DNA of 64,000 nt from assembly GCA_902825775.1 (NCBI GenBank), contig CADECF010000003.1, positions 1 to 64,000 on the forward strand. The letters are read 5' to 3'. Below the pieces are notes generated by a model. It was not told where the DNA came from, did not search any database, and saw only the letters and a list, made by a program, of their open reading frames with translations. Made by a program: the position numbers and the translations under genes. Source of the stretch: an uncultured Lysobacteraceae bacterium (GTDB lineage Bacteria > Pseudomonadota > Gammaproteobacteria > Xanthomonadales > Xanthomonadaceae). Shown piece by piece: positions 48,168 to 57,921 of this stretch (positions are counted from its first letter, which is position 1; each line of letters starts with the position of its first letter).

Positions 48168-48764
48168 ATGCGTGTAGCGCTGATCGATGCCGGCGGCGCC
48201 AATCTCGGCTCGGTGCGTTACGCGCTGCAGAGGCTCGGCGTCGAGCCGGACATCGTTCGCGACGCGGACGCCTTGGACGGTGCCGAACGCATCATCCTGC
48301 CCGGCGTGGGGGCCGCAGCGCCGGCGATGGCCGCCTTGCGCGCGCGCGGGCTGGATCAGGCCCTAGGTAGCGCGGCCGTACCGCTGCTCGGCATTTGCCT
48401 CGGCATGCAACTGCTGTACGAAGTCTCGGACGAAGCCGATACGGCCTGTCTGGGCTTGTTGCCCGGACGCGTGCGTCGGTTGTCGCCAGCGCCCGGCTTG
48501 CGGATTCCGCACATGGGTTGGAACGCATTGACCGATATCGCCGACACGCCGCTGTTGCGAGGCATCGACGAGGGCGACAGCGTCTATTTCGTGCACGGTT
48601 ACGCAGCGCCGATCGGCGAAGACACGGTGGCGGGCGCCCGTCACGGCGTCGCGTTCAGCGCTGTCGTACAGCGCGGTCTGCGCTGCGGCGCGCAATTCCA
48701 CCCGGAACGCTCCGCGGGCGCGGGTGCGCGATTGCTGGAGAACTTCATCCGATGGGATTCATGA
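48168..48764 (+). CDS. hisH: Imidazole glycerol phosphate synthase, glutaminase subunit
   Basis: A 198-residue class I glutamine amidotransferase that releases ammonia for HisF. The catalytic cysteine sits in [13 protein letters not shown], the oxyanion strand is [11 protein letters not shown], and the triad histidine and glutamate are in [21 protein letters not shown] is the HisH-specific block. The ATG at 48168 lies after a short gap from hisB, and the stop overlaps the hisA start by 4 bases. Confidence 0.96.
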   Translation: MRVALIDAGGANLGSVRYALQRLGVEPDIVRDADALDGAERIILPGVGAAAPAMAALRARGLDQALGSAAVPLLGICLGMQLLYEVSDEADTACLGLLPGRVRRLSPAPGLRIPHMGWNALTDIADTPLLRGIDEGDSVYFVHGYAAPIGEDTVAGARHGVAFSAVVQRGLRCGAQFHPERSAGAGARLLENFIRWDS

Positions 48765-49513
48765 GCACGCCGCCGGTGGCCGCTTTCCAGATATATCCCG
48801 CCCTCGACGTGCGCGACGGACGCGTCGTGCGGCTGGCGCAGGGCGACTACGCCCGAGAAACGCGTTATGGCGACGATCCATTGGCGTTGGCGCAGGCCTA
48901 CGCAGCGGCCGGGGCGCGCTGGCTGCACTTGGTCGATCTGGATGCGGCGCGTGCCGGTGGTTATACGCTCGCTCCGCTGCTGTCGCGGATCAAGGCCGAT
49001 ACCGGTTTGTCGGTGCAGACCGGAGGCGGCATTCGCTGCGAACAGGATGTGGAACGATTGCTCGCGATCGGCGCGGACCGGGTGGTCGTCGGTTCGCTTT
49101 CGGTGAACGATCCCGGCCGGGTCGCGGCGTGGCTGGCCAGCTACGGCAACGACAAGTTGACCGTCGCACTGGACGCGCGTTGCGCCGCCGACGGACGCTG
49201 GTTTCCGGCTACGCACGGCTGGACCCGGCAAGGGCGCAGCACATTGAGCGAACTGGTGCGGTTGTATGCGCGTTCGAACCTGCGCCACTTGTTGTGCACC
49301 GATATTTCGCGCGACGGCATGCTGTCGGGGCCGAACCTGCAGCTGTATGCGCTGTTGCGGCAGTGGGCGCCGCAGGTGGCGCTGCAGGCCTCGGGCGGCG
49401 CGCGCGATGTCGGCGACGTCCGTGGCGCGCGCGAAGCGGGCTGCGCGGGCCTCGTGCTCGGCAAATCGCTGCTCGAAGGCCGCATCAGCCTGCGGGAGGC
49501 CCTGGCATGCTGA
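48761..49513 (+). CDS. hisA: Phosphoribosylformimino-5-aminoimidazole carboxamide ribotide isomerase
   Basis: A 250-residue TIM barrel. ATG 48761 is preferred (ATGA with hisH); ATG 48752 is also in frame. The two catalytic aspartates are visible in [15 protein letters not shown] and [20 protein letters not shown] and GKSLLEGRI are the phosphate-binding loops. It opens the ring of ProFAR to PRFAR, the substrate of HisHF. Its last codons overlap hisF by 7 bases. Confidence 0.95.
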   Translation: MSTPPVAAFQIYPALDVRDGRVVRLAQGDYARETRYGDDPLALAQAYAAAGARWLHLVDLDAARAGGYTLAPLLSRIKADTGLSVQTGGGIRCEQDVERLLAIGADRVVVGSLSVNDPGRVAAWLASYGNDKLTVALDARCAADGRWFPATHGWTRQGRSTLSELVRLYARSNLRHLLCTDISRDGMLSGPNLQLYALLRQWAPQVALQASGGARDVGDVRGAREAGCAGLVLGKSLLEGRISLREALAC

Positions 49514-50283
49514 GCCGGCGCATCATTCCCTGTCTGGACGTGCGCGACGGCCGCGTCGTCAAGGGCGTGCGCTTCCGCGATCACGTCGATATGGGCGACA
49601 TCGTCGCGCTCGCGGCGCGTTACCGCGATGCCGGCGCCGACGAGCTGGTGTTCTACGACATCGGCGCCAGCCCGCAGGGGCGCAGCGTCGATGCCGAATG
49701 GGTCGCGCGCGTCGCGCGGGTCCTGGATATCCCCTTCTGCGTGGCCGGCGGCATTGCCGACGTCGCCTCCGCCAAGCGGGTACTGCATGCCGGAGCGGAC
49801 AAGATATCGGTCAATACGCCCGCCTTGCAGCGGCCGGATCTGATCGCCGAACTGGCCGATGCGTTCGGCGTGCAATGCGTGGTGGTCGGCATCGACTCGC
49901 ACCGCGACGACGATGGCGAATGGCGCGTTCGCAGCCATACCGGCGACCCCGAGCACATGCGCGCTCCGGGCCGGCGCACGCTCGACTGGGCGGCGCAAGC
50001 GCAGCGCCTGGGGGCCGGCGAGATCGTGCTCAACTGCATGGGCAGCGACGGCGTGCGCGAAGGCTACGACATCGCGCAACTGCGCGCAGTGCGTGCCGTA
50101 TGCGAGGTGCCGCTGATCGCCTCGGGCGGCGCGGGCAAGCCGGCGCATTTCGCCGACGTCTTTCGCGAAGCCGACGTGGACGGCGCGCTCGCCGCCAGCG
50201 TATTCCATTCCGGCGACATCGCCATTCCGGTTTTGAAATCGTTCCTGCGCGGGCAGGGCATCGAGGTGCGGCATGAAGGCTGA
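49507..50283 (+). CDS. hisF: Imidazole glycerol phosphate synthase, cyclase subunit
   Basis: A 258-residue TIM barrel homologous to HisA. The catalytic aspartates are in [16 protein letters not shown] and in the [13 protein letters not shown] segment. [10 protein letters not shown] and [17 protein letters not shown] hold the two phosphate loops. Together with HisH it makes imidazole glycerol phosphate and AICAR. It overlaps hisA upstream and hisIE downstream (11 bases), so translation is coupled throughout. Confidence 0.97.
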   Translation: MLSRRIIPCLDVRDGRVVKGVRFRDHVDMGDIVALAARYRDAGADELVFYDIGASPQGRSVDAEWVARVARVLDIPFCVAGGIADVASAKRVLHAGADKISVNTPALQRPDLIAELADAFGVQCVVVGIDSHRDDDGEWRVRSHTGDPEHMRAPGRRTLDWAAQAQRLGAGEIVLNCMGSDGVREGYDIAQLRAVRAVCEVPLIASGGAGKPAHFADVFREADVDGALAASVFHSGDIAIPVLKSFLRGQGIEVRHEG

Positions 50284-50890
50284 AGACATCGAAAAGCTGG
50301 CCTGGTCGCGGTCGCCGGATACCCGCGAAGGCGGCTTGTTGCCCGCGATCGTGCAGGATGCCGGCAACCAGCGCGTGCTGATGCTCGGTTATATGTCGCG
50401 CGAAGCGCTGCGTGCGACGTTGGACGCAGGCTGGGTGACGTTCTACAGCCGCAGTAAGGCGCGGCTATGGACCAAGGGCGAAAGCTCAGGCCATCGCCTG
50501 GCGGTCGTTTCGGTCGCGGCCGATTGCGATGGCGACACGCTGCTGCTGCAGGCGCGCCCGTTGGGCCCCACCTGCCATCTCGGCCGCGACAGTTGTTTCG
50601 CGGACGCACCCATCGCCGCATTGGCCGCATTGGATGCGGTAATCGCGCAGCGCGAGCGCGACCGGCCCGAGGGCAGCTATACGACACGCTTGTTGGCGCA
50701 GGGCGCGATACGGGCGGCGCAGAAGGTCGGCGAAGAAGGTGTAGAGACGGCGTTGGCGGGTGCGGCGCAGGACGACGATGCTTTGCTCGGCGAAGCGGCG
50801 GACCTGGTGTATCACTTGCTGGTGCTGTTGCGCCTGCGCGGTTTGGGGCTGAGCGAGTTGAGCGAAGTGCTGCGCGCCCGCAGCGCGTGA
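50273..50890 (+). CDS. hisI: Bifunctional phosphoribosyl-AMP cyclohydrolase / phosphoribosyl-ATP pyrophosphatase
   Basis: A 205-residue fusion (HisIE) that performs steps two and three. The N-terminal HisI half (about residues 1-110) shows [38 protein letters not shown] and the metal-binding CDGDTLLLQ and [10 protein letters not shown]. The C-terminal HisE half (about 115-205) carries [27 protein letters not shown] and [16 protein letters not shown]. It ends the operon; a family A repeat follows 9 bases after the stop, and no terminator with a T run is visible. Confidence 0.96.
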   Translation: MKAEDIEKLAWSRSPDTREGGLLPAIVQDAGNQRVLMLGYMSREALRATLDAGWVTFYSRSKARLWTKGESSGHRLAVVSVAADCDGDTLLLQARPLGPTCHLGRDSCFADAPIAALAALDAVIAQRERDRPEGSYTTRLLAQGAIRAAQKVGEEGVETALAGAAQDDDALLGEAADLVYHLLVLLRLRGLGLSELSEVLRARSA

Positions 50891-50899
50891 GCGTATTTT

Positions 50900-51017
50900 G
50901 TAGGAGCGGCTTTCGTGGGAGCGGCTTTCGTGGGAGCGGCTTCAGCCGCGAGCTCTTGATCTTGTCGTCAACCGAAAAGCTCGCGGCTGAAGCCGCTCCC
51001 ACGAAAGCCGCTCCTGC
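50900..51017. repeat. Family A inverted repeat, extended copy
   Basis: Stacked left-arm units (GTAGGAGCGGCTTTC, GTGGGAGCGGCTTTC, then GTGGGAGCGGCTTCAGCCGC) are matched on the right by GCGGCTGAAGCCGCTCCCAC followed by AAGCCGCTCCTGC, so successive outer units pair with each other. It lies between hisIE and the convergent diguanylate cyclase gene. Confidence 0.88.
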
Positions 51018-51037
51018 AAAAAATCTTGGGGCAACGC

Positions 51038-52906
51038 CTAAGTCGGCGCCAACGCCGGATTCGAGGTGCAGACCCGATCGCGCCCCTTGGCTTTCGCCGA
51101 ATACAGGGCCAGATCCGCCGCCATCAGCGCCGCATCGATGCTGCTCACCACGTCCTTGCTCGACTGCACGGTATGCACGCCGATGCTGGCCGAGATCCGG
51201 ATCTGATGGCCGCGCACCGAGCACGGCTCCTGCTGCAACTGCCGGCGCAAGGTTTCGCCTACTGCGGCTGCGGCGGTCAGATCGTGATGGGGCAGGCCGA
51301 CGATGAACTCCTCGCCGCCGTAGCGCGCCAAAAGCGCCTTGTGCGGTCTCAGGGTATCGCCGATCACATGGGCGGCCCAGCGCAGGCAGTCGTCGCCGAC
51401 CAGATGCCCGTACTGGTCGTTGATGTTCTTGAAATGATCCAGGTCGATCATCAGCAGGGACAGCGGCCGCCCGTCGCTGCGGCTGTCCACCAGCAGCGTT
51501 TCGAAGGCTTCGCGGAAATGGGTGCGGTTGTACAGCCCGGTGAGCCCGTCGCGGCGGCTGGAATCGCGCAGTCGGGTATGCGCGTCCTCCAGCTGGGCCA
51601 GGGTGCCGCGCAATTCCTGCGTACGTTGCGCCACTTTGCGCTCCAGGCGCAGGTTGGCTTCGCCGACGATGCGTTCGTTCTCGCTGCGCAGCGACGAGTA
51701 GCGGCGGCCGAGCGCGATCGACAGCAGCAGCATTTCCAGCGCGGAACCGATCTGCACGCCGTACTCGGTGTAGAAGGTCTTCTGCAGCACCCCGAACGCG
51801 ACCAGGGTGAAGCTGGTGGTGCCGAGCAGGAACAGCGCCCAGGCCACGAAGAACAACCAGGCCGAGGCGTAGCCGCGGCGCAGCACTGCGATGGTGACGA
51901 TCGCGATCCACGCCACCCCGAACAGCACGGCTTTGGTCGCGATCTGGATCGATATCCGATAAGGCAATTCCAACGCGGCCGCCGCGAGCAGTGCGAAGAA
52001 CGCGATCAGTACCAGAGTGCCGTTATTGCCGAACCGCCATCGCTCCGGCAGTTCGAGGAAGGTGCGTGCGAATTGCAACATGCCGATCAGCGCCAGGCAG
52101 ATCGATAGCGGCACCGATTTGTCGGCCAACCACGGCGAATTCGGCCATAGGTATTCGAAGCCCAGACCGTTGAGCGTGAACAGCACCAGGCCGAAAGCGG
52201 TGATGTGGAACAGGTACCAGAAGTAGCTCGGGTCGCGCAGGGTCAGCCACAGCACCAGGTTGTAGAAGAACAACGCCGTCAGGATGCCGTAATAGATGCC
52301 GATGGCCAGCTGCGCATCGCGCGATAGGTCGATGAAAGCGGTGGGCGTGTACAGGTCCAGCGGTACCTGCATCGAACTCTGGCTCTGCACGCGCACGAGC
52401 AGATCCACGCGCTCGTCGGCGGGCAGGTCCAGCCAGAAATTGGGATGGCGGTAATGGATGCTGCGCGATGCGAACGGCTGCGTGTCGCCCCCGGCCTGGT
52501 GCACGATGCGGCCATCCGGATATCTCACGTAGACATCGATGTAATCGCTCAACGCGTAACGCTGCACCAGCAGCCAGCGCGGTTCGAGCGCGTTGCGGTT
52601 GACGATGGGGATGTGGAACCAATACGCGCCTTCCTGGAACCCGAATTCGTGCTTGCCGTCCGGCAGCGGCGCGAATTCGCCCGCAGCGAGCCTGCGAAAG
52701 GCGCTGGCGGTGTCGTCGCTCGCATTGGTGTCGTGACGGTACTGCGTGTACTCCGCCAGCGATGTTTGGGAAACGCCCGTCACCAACTCGAGCGCCGGTT
52801 GGGCCTGAGCCACTGGCCATTGGCACAACATGATCAGCAGCATGATCAATGCCATTGGCCGGGCCGGCGACCGGCTCCGTCTGAAACCCATACCACCCCC
52901 TCGCAT
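51038..52906 (-). CDS. 7TMR-DISM diguanylate cyclase
   Basis: A 622-residue membrane sensor. A signal-like segment (residues about 18-36) precedes a 7TMR-DISMED2 extracellular domain (about 60-185, PLPDGKHEFGFQEGAYWFHIPI). Seven membrane helices follow (about 200-395, IGIYYGILTALFFYNLVLWL), then a coiled coil and a GGDEF domain at about 445-615 with intact YGGEEF. DRDGLTGLYNRTHF-type start (SRRDGLTGLYNRTHF) and SASIGVHTV are present. The inhibitory RxxD site is absent (RPHK). It should make c-di-GMP from GTP in response to an extracellular ligand. FimX-like and EAL proteins elsewhere in the window could be partners only in the broad sense. Confidence 0.9.
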   Translation of the reverse strand: MRGGGMGFRRSRSPARPMALIMLLIMLCQWPVAQAQPALELVTGVSQTSLAEYTQYRHDTNASDDTASAFRRLAAGEFAPLPDGKHEFGFQEGAYWFHIPIVNRNALEPRWLLVQRYALSDYIDVYVRYPDGRIVHQAGGDTQPFASRSIHYRHPNFWLDLPADERVDLLVRVQSQSSMQVPLDLYTPTAFIDLSRDAQLAIGIYYGILTALFFYNLVLWLTLRDPSYFWYLFHITAFGLVLFTLNGLGFEYLWPNSPWLADKSVPLSICLALIGMLQFARTFLELPERWRFGNNGTLVLIAFFALLAAAALELPYRISIQIATKAVLFGVAWIAIVTIAVLRRGYASAWLFFVAWALFLLGTTSFTLVAFGVLQKTFYTEYGVQIGSALEMLLLSIALGRRYSSLRSENERIVGEANLRLERKVAQRTQELRGTLAQLEDAHTRLRDSSRRDGLTGLYNRTHFREAFETLLVDSRSDGRPLSLLMIDLDHFKNINDQYGHLVGDDCLRWAAHVIGDTLRPHKALLARYGGEEFIVGLPHHDLTAAAAVGETLRRQLQQEPCSVRGHQIRISASIGVHTVQSSKDVVSSIDAALMAADLALYSAKAKGRDRVCTSNPALAPT

Positions 52907-53054
52907 CCGAATCCTTGGCCAGCCTGCTCACGTCCTCCGCACGCTGCTGTTATCCATTAGCAACGGCAGCCGCGGGGCCGATCCGGCCATGCGTTGCCGC
53001 GCATGGCTGCCACGACGGCATAATTTCCCCCTGCCGCCTTCCACCGGGACGACG

Positions 53055-54650
53055 ATGAAAGCGTCGATATTCTGCACTGTGCTGCTGCTGGCCGTCTCGT
53101 CGCCGGCCATCGCGAAGCATCCTTCCTGCGGCGACGGTACCGTCTTCGAAGACGCCAACGGCAACGGTCGCCGGGACGACGGCGAGCCGGGGCTGGCTGG
53201 GATACGTGTATCGGATGGGTTAAACATCGTTGAAACCGATTCCAACGGGCGTTACGCGGCACTCGAGGGCGGTAACGGCCGTACTGTATTTGTCATAAAA
53301 CCCGCGGGCTTCGCAGCGACGGTCCGGGCCGATGGGCTGCCCGATGTTTGGCGCAATCCGCCCGCCGGTGCAGGCACGCAGCTGAAATACGGCGGCATCC
53401 GGCCCTTGCCGAGGGCCTGCCGCGATTTCGCGCTGCGCCGCGAAGCCGTGCGCAGCCCGGGGTTAGAGGTGCTCCTGTTCGGCGATCCTCAGCCCAAGTC
53501 GGCGACCGACGTCGACTATTACCGCCGCGACATCGTGGCGCCGATCGCCGGCAAGCACGGCGCACGGCTGGGCGTGTCGCTGGGCGATATCGTCAACGAC
53601 GATCTTTCGCTGTATCCGGCCATGAACCGGGTCACCGCAACGCTGCGCGTGCCGTGGCTGCATGTGCCCGGCAACCACGACCTGGATATCGACGCTGCGC
53701 GCGACGAGGACTCGCTGCTCACTTTCCGCAACAGTTACGGACCGGATACCTTCGCCTGGGAAGAACCCGAGGCATTATTCGTCGGCTTGGACGATGTGGT
53801 TTACCTGCCTGGACCGAAACCGGCCTATGTCGGCGGCCTGCGCGAGGACCAGTTCGCATTCCTGGAAGCCTATCTGCGGAATGCGCAGAAGGATCGCCTG
53901 CTGGTGATCGCCGCGCATATTCCGTTCTTCGACACTTCATCGACGCCGGGCCGGCCCTCGTTCCGTACGGCCGATCGCGAGCGTCTGTTCGCGCTGCTGA
54001 AGGATTTCCCGCATGTGCTGCTGCTCAGCGCGCACAGCCATACCCAGCGGCACGTGCTGCATGGCGTCGCCGACGGTTGGCAGGGCGATGCGCCTTTGCA
54101 CGAATACAACGTCGGCGCCGCCTGCGGCGCGTTCTGGAGCGGCGCCAAGGACGCCGCCGGCATTCCCGCTTCGACCATGGCCGACGGCACCCCGAACGGC
54201 TACGCGACGATGCGGGTCGAAAGCGCGGGCCGTTATTTGTTGGCGTGGCACCCGGCGCGCGACCCGGACGATGCCGCCATCGGCCTGCACGCACCCAAGG
54301 CGCTGCGCCGCGGCGCGTGGCCTGCGTGGGACGTGTACGCGAACGTCTACATGGGGCGCGACGGCAGCAAGGTCGAGTACCGTATCGATGAGGGCGAATG
54401 GAAATCGATGAGCAAGGTCGAGCGACCCGATCCGCAACTGTCGGCGGAGAACGCGAAGGACGACGCGGCCGAACGTTTGCGAGGCTACGACCGCTCGCCC
54501 GAAGCCGAACCCTCGCCGCATCTGTGGCGCGGCGCGCTGCCTACCGATCTGGCGGCGGGCGAGCACCGCGTCGAAGTGCGTGTTTTCGACGAATGGCGCG
54601 GCGAGCTGAGCGCGCAAACGCGCTACCGTCTGGACGAGGCATCGCCATGA
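53055..54650 (+). CDS. Exported calcineurin-like phosphoesterase with MetallophosN and MetallophosC domains
   Basis: A 531-residue protein from ATG 53055 with a signal peptide (residues 1-20, ending AIAK). An N-terminal SdrD-like/MetallophosN domain (about 22-115) shows GTVFEDANGNGRRDDGEPGLAGIRV. The metallophosphatase core (about 135-385) has GDPQ, GDIVND, GNHD, AHIPFF and SAHSHTQRH as metal motifs. The C-terminal MetallophosC domain (about 390-525) ends with HRVEVRVFDEWRGE. Substrate is unknown; the family includes enzymes on sugar-phosphate, lipid or nucleotide esters in the periplasm. It is divergent from the diguanylate cyclase. Confidence 0.88.
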   Translation: MKASIFCTVLLLAVSSPAIAKHPSCGDGTVFEDANGNGRRDDGEPGLAGIRVSDGLNIVETDSNGRYAALEGGNGRTVFVIKPAGFAATVRADGLPDVWRNPPAGAGTQLKYGGIRPLPRACRDFALRREAVRSPGLEVLLFGDPQPKSATDVDYYRRDIVAPIAGKHGARLGVSLGDIVNDDLSLYPAMNRVTATLRVPWLHVPGNHDLDIDAARDEDSLLTFRNSYGPDTFAWEEPEALFVGLDDVVYLPGPKPAYVGGLREDQFAFLEAYLRNAQKDRLLVIAAHIPFFDTSSTPGRPSFRTADRERLFALLKDFPHVLLLSAHSHTQRHVLHGVADGWQGDAPLHEYNVGAACGAFWSGAKDAAGIPASTMADGTPNGYATMRVESAGRYLLAWHPARDPDDAAIGLHAPKALRRGAWPAWDVYANVYMGRDGSKVEYRIDEGEWKSMSKVERPDPQLSAENAKDDAAERLRGYDRSPEAEPSPHLWRGALPTDLAAGEHRVEVRVFDEWRGELSAQTRYRLDEASP

Positions 54651-54723
54651 GCATCGCTACGGGTAGAGCTGCGATGAAGCCGATCTGGCCGATTTGTCCC
54701 CATGCCGGCGAAGGCACGCGATC

Positions 54724-55308
54724 ATGACGACAGCGCTGCCTATCGATCTGCCGATCAAGCTGTTCAAGACCGCCGCGGCTTGGGAAAAGTGGTTGCTGGC
54801 CCATGCCGACGGTTCCGGCGCCTGGCTGAAGATCGCCAAGAAGGATTCGGGCACGACTTCGGTCACTTATGCCGAAGCGCTGGACGTCGCTTTGTGCCAC
54901 GGCTGGATCGACGGACTGAAACGCAGCTGCGATGCGCAATACTTCCTGCAGCGATTCACGCCGCGACGCAAGCAAAGCCTGTGGTCAAAGATCAACGTCG
55001 CGAAAGTCGAGATGTTGATAGCGGCCGGACGCATGGGCGCAAGCGGCCAATGCGAAATCGACGCGGCCAAGGCGGACGGGCGCTGGGCCGCCGCTTACGA
55101 CTCGGCGCGCAATATGCCGGTGCCGGACGAACTCGCCGCCGCGTTGGCCAAGAACAAGAAGGCGAAGGCGTTCTTCGACAAGCTGGACAAGACCAACCGC
55201 TACGCCTTCTGTTGGCGCGTGCAGACCGCAAAAAAACCGGAAACCCGCGCGGCGCGGGTCGAAAAGTTCGTCGCGATGCTGGCGAAGGGCGAGAAGATCC
55301 ACGGTTGA
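54724..55308 (+). CDS. YdeI/OmpD-associated family protein
   Basis: A 194-residue protein from ATG 54724 (an ATG at 54694 is in frame but not conserved). AWEKWLLAHADGSGAWLKIAKKDSG, LDVALCHGWIDGLKRSCDAQYFLQRFTPRRKQSLWSKIN and KAKAFFDKLDKTNRYAFCWRVQTAKKPETRAARV are characteristic of the bacteriocin-protection YdeI/OmdA family. The biochemical role is not established. It reads in the same direction as the phosphoesterase gene 73 bases upstream. Confidence 0.85.
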   Translation: MTTALPIDLPIKLFKTAAAWEKWLLAHADGSGAWLKIAKKDSGTTSVTYAEALDVALCHGWIDGLKRSCDAQYFLQRFTPRRKQSLWSKINVAKVEMLIAAGRMGASGQCEIDAAKADGRWAAAYDSARNMPVPDELAAALAKNKKAKAFFDKLDKTNRYAFCWRVQTAKKPETRAARVEKFVAMLAKGEKIHG

Positions 55309-55328
55309 GGCAGGAGGCCTTCCTCTTC

Positions 55329-55475
55329 TTTCCTGTCATCCCAAGCGAAGCGAGGGATCTGCTTGCCCGGTGAGCAGATCCCTCGCTTCGCTCGGGATGA
55401 CAGGAAAGAAAAAGAAGCCAAGGCAAGAACAAGGGCAGCGGAGCAAGCCCCGCTCTACAAAGCGGGGGCTTTGCG
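55329..55475. repeat. Inverted repeat after the YdeI gene
   Basis: TTTCCTGTCATCCCAAGCGA plus AGCGAGGGATCTGCT and its reverse complement AGCAGATCCCTCGCTTCGCT plus CGGGATGACAGGAAA form long arms at 55329-55408 around a short loop. A GCGGAGCAAGCCCCGC plus TCTACA unit like those at 188-263 follows at about 55438. Confidence 0.8.
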
Positions 55476-56369
55476 GTCGCCGTTCGTCGCGGCGTACGGA
55501 TACGGCACCGGTTTGCCCGGCGCCAATTCGGATTCCCAGGCTTGCAGCCGCTTGCCGATACGAGCGCCGACATCGATTTGCGGCAACGAAGGCTCGAAAT
55601 CCTCCTGCCGCTCGCGTTGCGCGATCCGCTTGCTGGCGATGTCGTAGGCCGCAATGAAGTTGGTGGTGCGGTTGAGGCCGTCGATCAACCAGGCGCGGCC
55701 GAAATAGGTGGCCTCCGATTCGCTGCCGCAGCCGAACGAAGCGCGGTCGGCGCGCGCGGCGGTGAGCAGCAGCGTATCGGGCCCGCGCAAGGCCGGCACG
55801 AAGCCGCCCGAATAACAGGCCGAGATCACCACGATGCGGTTGCGGATGCCGGCGTCGTCCAGCGCCTGCCGCAGGTCTTCGGGCGTGAGCCAGTCTTCGA
55901 GCATCGGTTGCAACTGCACGACCAGCTCGTGGTCCTCGGTGCCGTGCATGGTCAAATAGAGCAGCAGCAGATCCTGCTCGCGATCCATGGTCTTGCCGAT
56001 CCGCGCGAGCGCATCGTAGAGATTGTCGTAAGTGGCCAGCGCTGCGGGCGATTTGCTGCCGAGGCTGTCGGGGTGATTGATCAGCGTGAGCACATGGCCG
56101 CGAGCGCCGAAGCGCCGCTCGAACAGCGATTTCAGATAGACCACTTCGTTGCGGAAAACATTCTCCTCGCCGTCGCCGGCGAAGCCGAGCACGTAAAGAT
56201 CGGGTTTGCCGGGGCGCTGCGGCGCCAGCGCGGCGAAATCGCGGTCGAGCAGGGCATGATCGCGTTCGGCGAACGTCCGGCCGGGGGCGGCGGTATCGTC
56301 GGGCTTGGGCTGATCGGCGGCGAGCGCGGTGGACAGCAGCAACAGACCCAGCAACGGCGCGAAATGCAT
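55455..56369 (-). CDS. C13 family (legumain-type) cysteine peptidase, exported
   Basis: A 304-residue protein from ATG 56369 (ATG 56396 is in frame). The signal peptide is FAPLLGLLLLSTALAA. The caspase-hemoglobinase fold shows the catalytic histidine in LYLTMHGTEDH and cysteine in VISACYSGGFVPAL. PDLYVLGFAGDGEENVFRNEV and YLKSLFERRFG match bacterial C13 proteins, a family with legumain and the GPI transamidase subunit GPI8/PIG-K. Role unknown; it presumably cleaves after Asn or Asp in the periplasm. It lies 23 bases downstream of mtnC on the same strand, so shares its transcript. Confidence 0.85.
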   Translation of the reverse strand: MHFAPLLGLLLLSTALAADQPKPDDTAAPGRTFAERDHALLDRDFAALAPQRPGKPDLYVLGFAGDGEENVFRNEVVYLKSLFERRFGARGHVLTLINHPDSLGSKSPAALATYDNLYDALARIGKTMDREQDLLLLYLTMHGTEDHELVVQLQPMLEDWLTPEDLRQALDDAGIRNRIVVISACYSGGFVPALRGPDTLLLTAARADRASFGCGSESEATYFGRAWLIDGLNRTTNFIAAYDIASKRIAQRERQEDFEPSLPQIDVGARIGKRLQAWESELAPGKPVPYPYAATNGDRKAPAL

Positions 56370-56392
56370 GGCGTGTCGGCGCGTCCGCCGCC

Positions 56393-57097
56393 TCACGTGA
56401 GGCCGAGTCGGACGCTCGAGAAATCCTCGGCGCGCGGATGGCCGTTGGCGGCGTCGCCGGTACGCGGCTGCGGATAGTCCTCTCGGCGGTCGATCAATGC
56501 CGTGCGCAGGCCGGCATCGCGTGCGGCGTCCAGCTCTTCCACGACATCGGACAGGAATACGATCTCGGCCGGTTCGCGGCCCAGGCGCTGGGCGATGTTG
56601 CGATAGCTCGCCGCATCGCGCTTAGGCCCGACTTCGGTGTCGAAGAAAGCCGAAAACAGCGGCAGCAGGTCGCCGGCATCGGTATGGCCGAACAGCAGCT
56701 TCTGCGCGGCCACGGAGCCCGACGAGTACACCGCGAGCGCGTGACCGTCGGCCTGCCATTGCTTGAGCATCCGCGCCGCATCCGGATACACCGGCGCGAC
56801 GAAATCGGCGCTGAGGTAACCGTCCTGCCAGATCATGCCCTGCAAGGCTTTCAGCGCGGTGTGCTTGCGGTCCTGGTCGATCCAGCCTTGCAGCGTTTCG
56901 ACGATCACCTCGTCGGTGCAGATGCCGCCGTTTTCGACGGCCACGGCGTCGAGCCATCTGCGCACGTCGGGATCGTCGTGATGGTCGCGGATGAAGTCCG
57001 GAAGCGCATCGCGGGCATACGGAAACAGCACGTCCTTGACGAAGGAGATGCTGCTGGTGGTGCCTTCGATGTCGGTGAGGATCAGGGACTTGGTCAT
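56393..57097 (-). CDS. mtnC: Acireductone synthase (enolase-phosphatase E1)
   Basis: A 234-residue HAD enzyme of methionine salvage from ATG 57097. It enolises and dephosphorylates 2,3-diketo-5-methylthiopentyl-1-phosphate to acireductone. Motif I is [22 protein letters not shown] with the DxE pair typical of Mtn[16 protein letters not shown] is motif II, and [20 protein letters not shown] motif IV. It precedes the C13 peptidase gene and follows mtnD across a 186-base repeat-containing gap. Confidence 0.95.
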   Translation of the reverse strand: MTKSLILTDIEGTTSSISFVKDVLFPYARDALPDFIRDHHDDPDVRRWLDAVAVENGGICTDEVIVETLQGWIDQDRKHTALKALQGMIWQDGYLSADFVAPVYPDAARMLKQWQADGHALAVYSSGSVAAQKLLFGHTDAGDLLPLFSAFFDTEVGPKRDAASYRNIAQRLGREPAEIVFLSDVVEELDAARDAGLRTALIDRREDYPQPRTGDAANGHPRAEDFSSVRLGLT

Positions 57098-57106
57098 GTT
57101 TCGCTC

Positions 57107-57275
57107 GTCATCCCAGCGCAAGCTGGGACCCATTTTGATTTGTATCGTTGAACGGAAAAGTCACTGGGTTGACAGCCTGCATCCGCAGGCTGCCCTATCG
57201 GGCCATTCGCTACGCGAATGTTCGCTCCGGCATCCTGCCTCCGCAGTCCGCCTTCGCGGGAATGACAGCTAAAAA
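57107..57275. repeat. Single-arm family C repeat plus 32-base dispersed repeat
   Basis: GTCATCCCAGCGCAAGCTGG plus GACCCATTTTGAT is a lone family C arm at 57108-57140. GGCTGCCCTATCGGGCC and the segment 57218-57249 follow; the latter is identical to 78-109. TTCGCGGGAATGACAGCT closes it. It lies in the mtnD-mtnC gap. Confidence 0.75.
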
Positions 57276-57283
57276 GCAAGCAC

Positions 57284-57841
57284 TCAACCCGCCTCACCCT
57301 TCTCGTACCGCGGAAACTTCTGCGCGATATCCGTGCCGGTGAAATGCCCCACCCAACCATCGGGCTCGGTGAAAAAGCGGATCGCGACGAAGCTCGGCTC
57401 CGGACCCATGTCGAACCAATGCGTGGTGCCGTCCGGTACCGCGATCAGGTCGTCCTTGACGCATTCGATTTCGTAGACCTTGCCGCCCACGTGCAGCGTG
57501 AACAGGCCCGAGCCGGCGACGAAGAAACGCACTTCGTCCTCTTTATGGAAATGCTCGTCGAGGAATTTCTTGCGCATTTCGCCGCGGTTGGGGTTGTCGG
57601 GCGCGATGCTGACCACGTCGACCGTCTTGAAGCCGTGCTGCTTCACCAGACGGTCGATGTCGCCCTTGTAGGCGGCCATCACTTCTTCCGGCGTAGCGCC
57701 GGGCTGGATCGGTTGCGTGGCCTGCCAGCGTTCGAAAGTCACGCCGATCTTCTGCAATTCGCGAGCGATGTCGCCGCCATCGCTGCTGCTGAATTGCGGA
57801 GTGTCGGGGGCGTCGTCGGCGAAGATGCGGAGTCGGCTCAT
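57284..57841 (-). CDS. mtnD: Acireductone dioxygenase
   Basis: A 185-residue cupin enzyme from ATG 57841. It oxidises acireductone; with iron it gives the keto acid precursor of methionine, with nickel an off-pathway product. The metal motif [12 protein letters not shown] and the later [21 protein letters not shown] are complete. It reads after mtnB with 80 bases between. The full pathway also needs mtnN or mtnP, mtnK and mtnA, which are not in the window. Confidence 0.95.
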   Translation of the reverse strand: MSRLRIFADDAPDTPQFSSSDGGDIARELQKIGVTFERWQATQPIQPGATPEEVMAAYKGDIDRLVKQHGFKTVDVVSIAPDNPNRGEMRKKFLDEHFHKEDEVRFFVAGSGLFTLHVGGKVYEIECVKDDLIAVPDGTTHWFDMGPEPSFVAIRFFTEPDGWVGHFTGTDIAQKFPRYEKGEAG

Positions 57842-57921
57842 GGCGGTCTGGCTCGGGTGGGGTGGGACCAGCGTAGCAGTGGCGGCCGCAAGGTTCGGTA
57901 TCCGCGGCGGAACGCTGTTAT

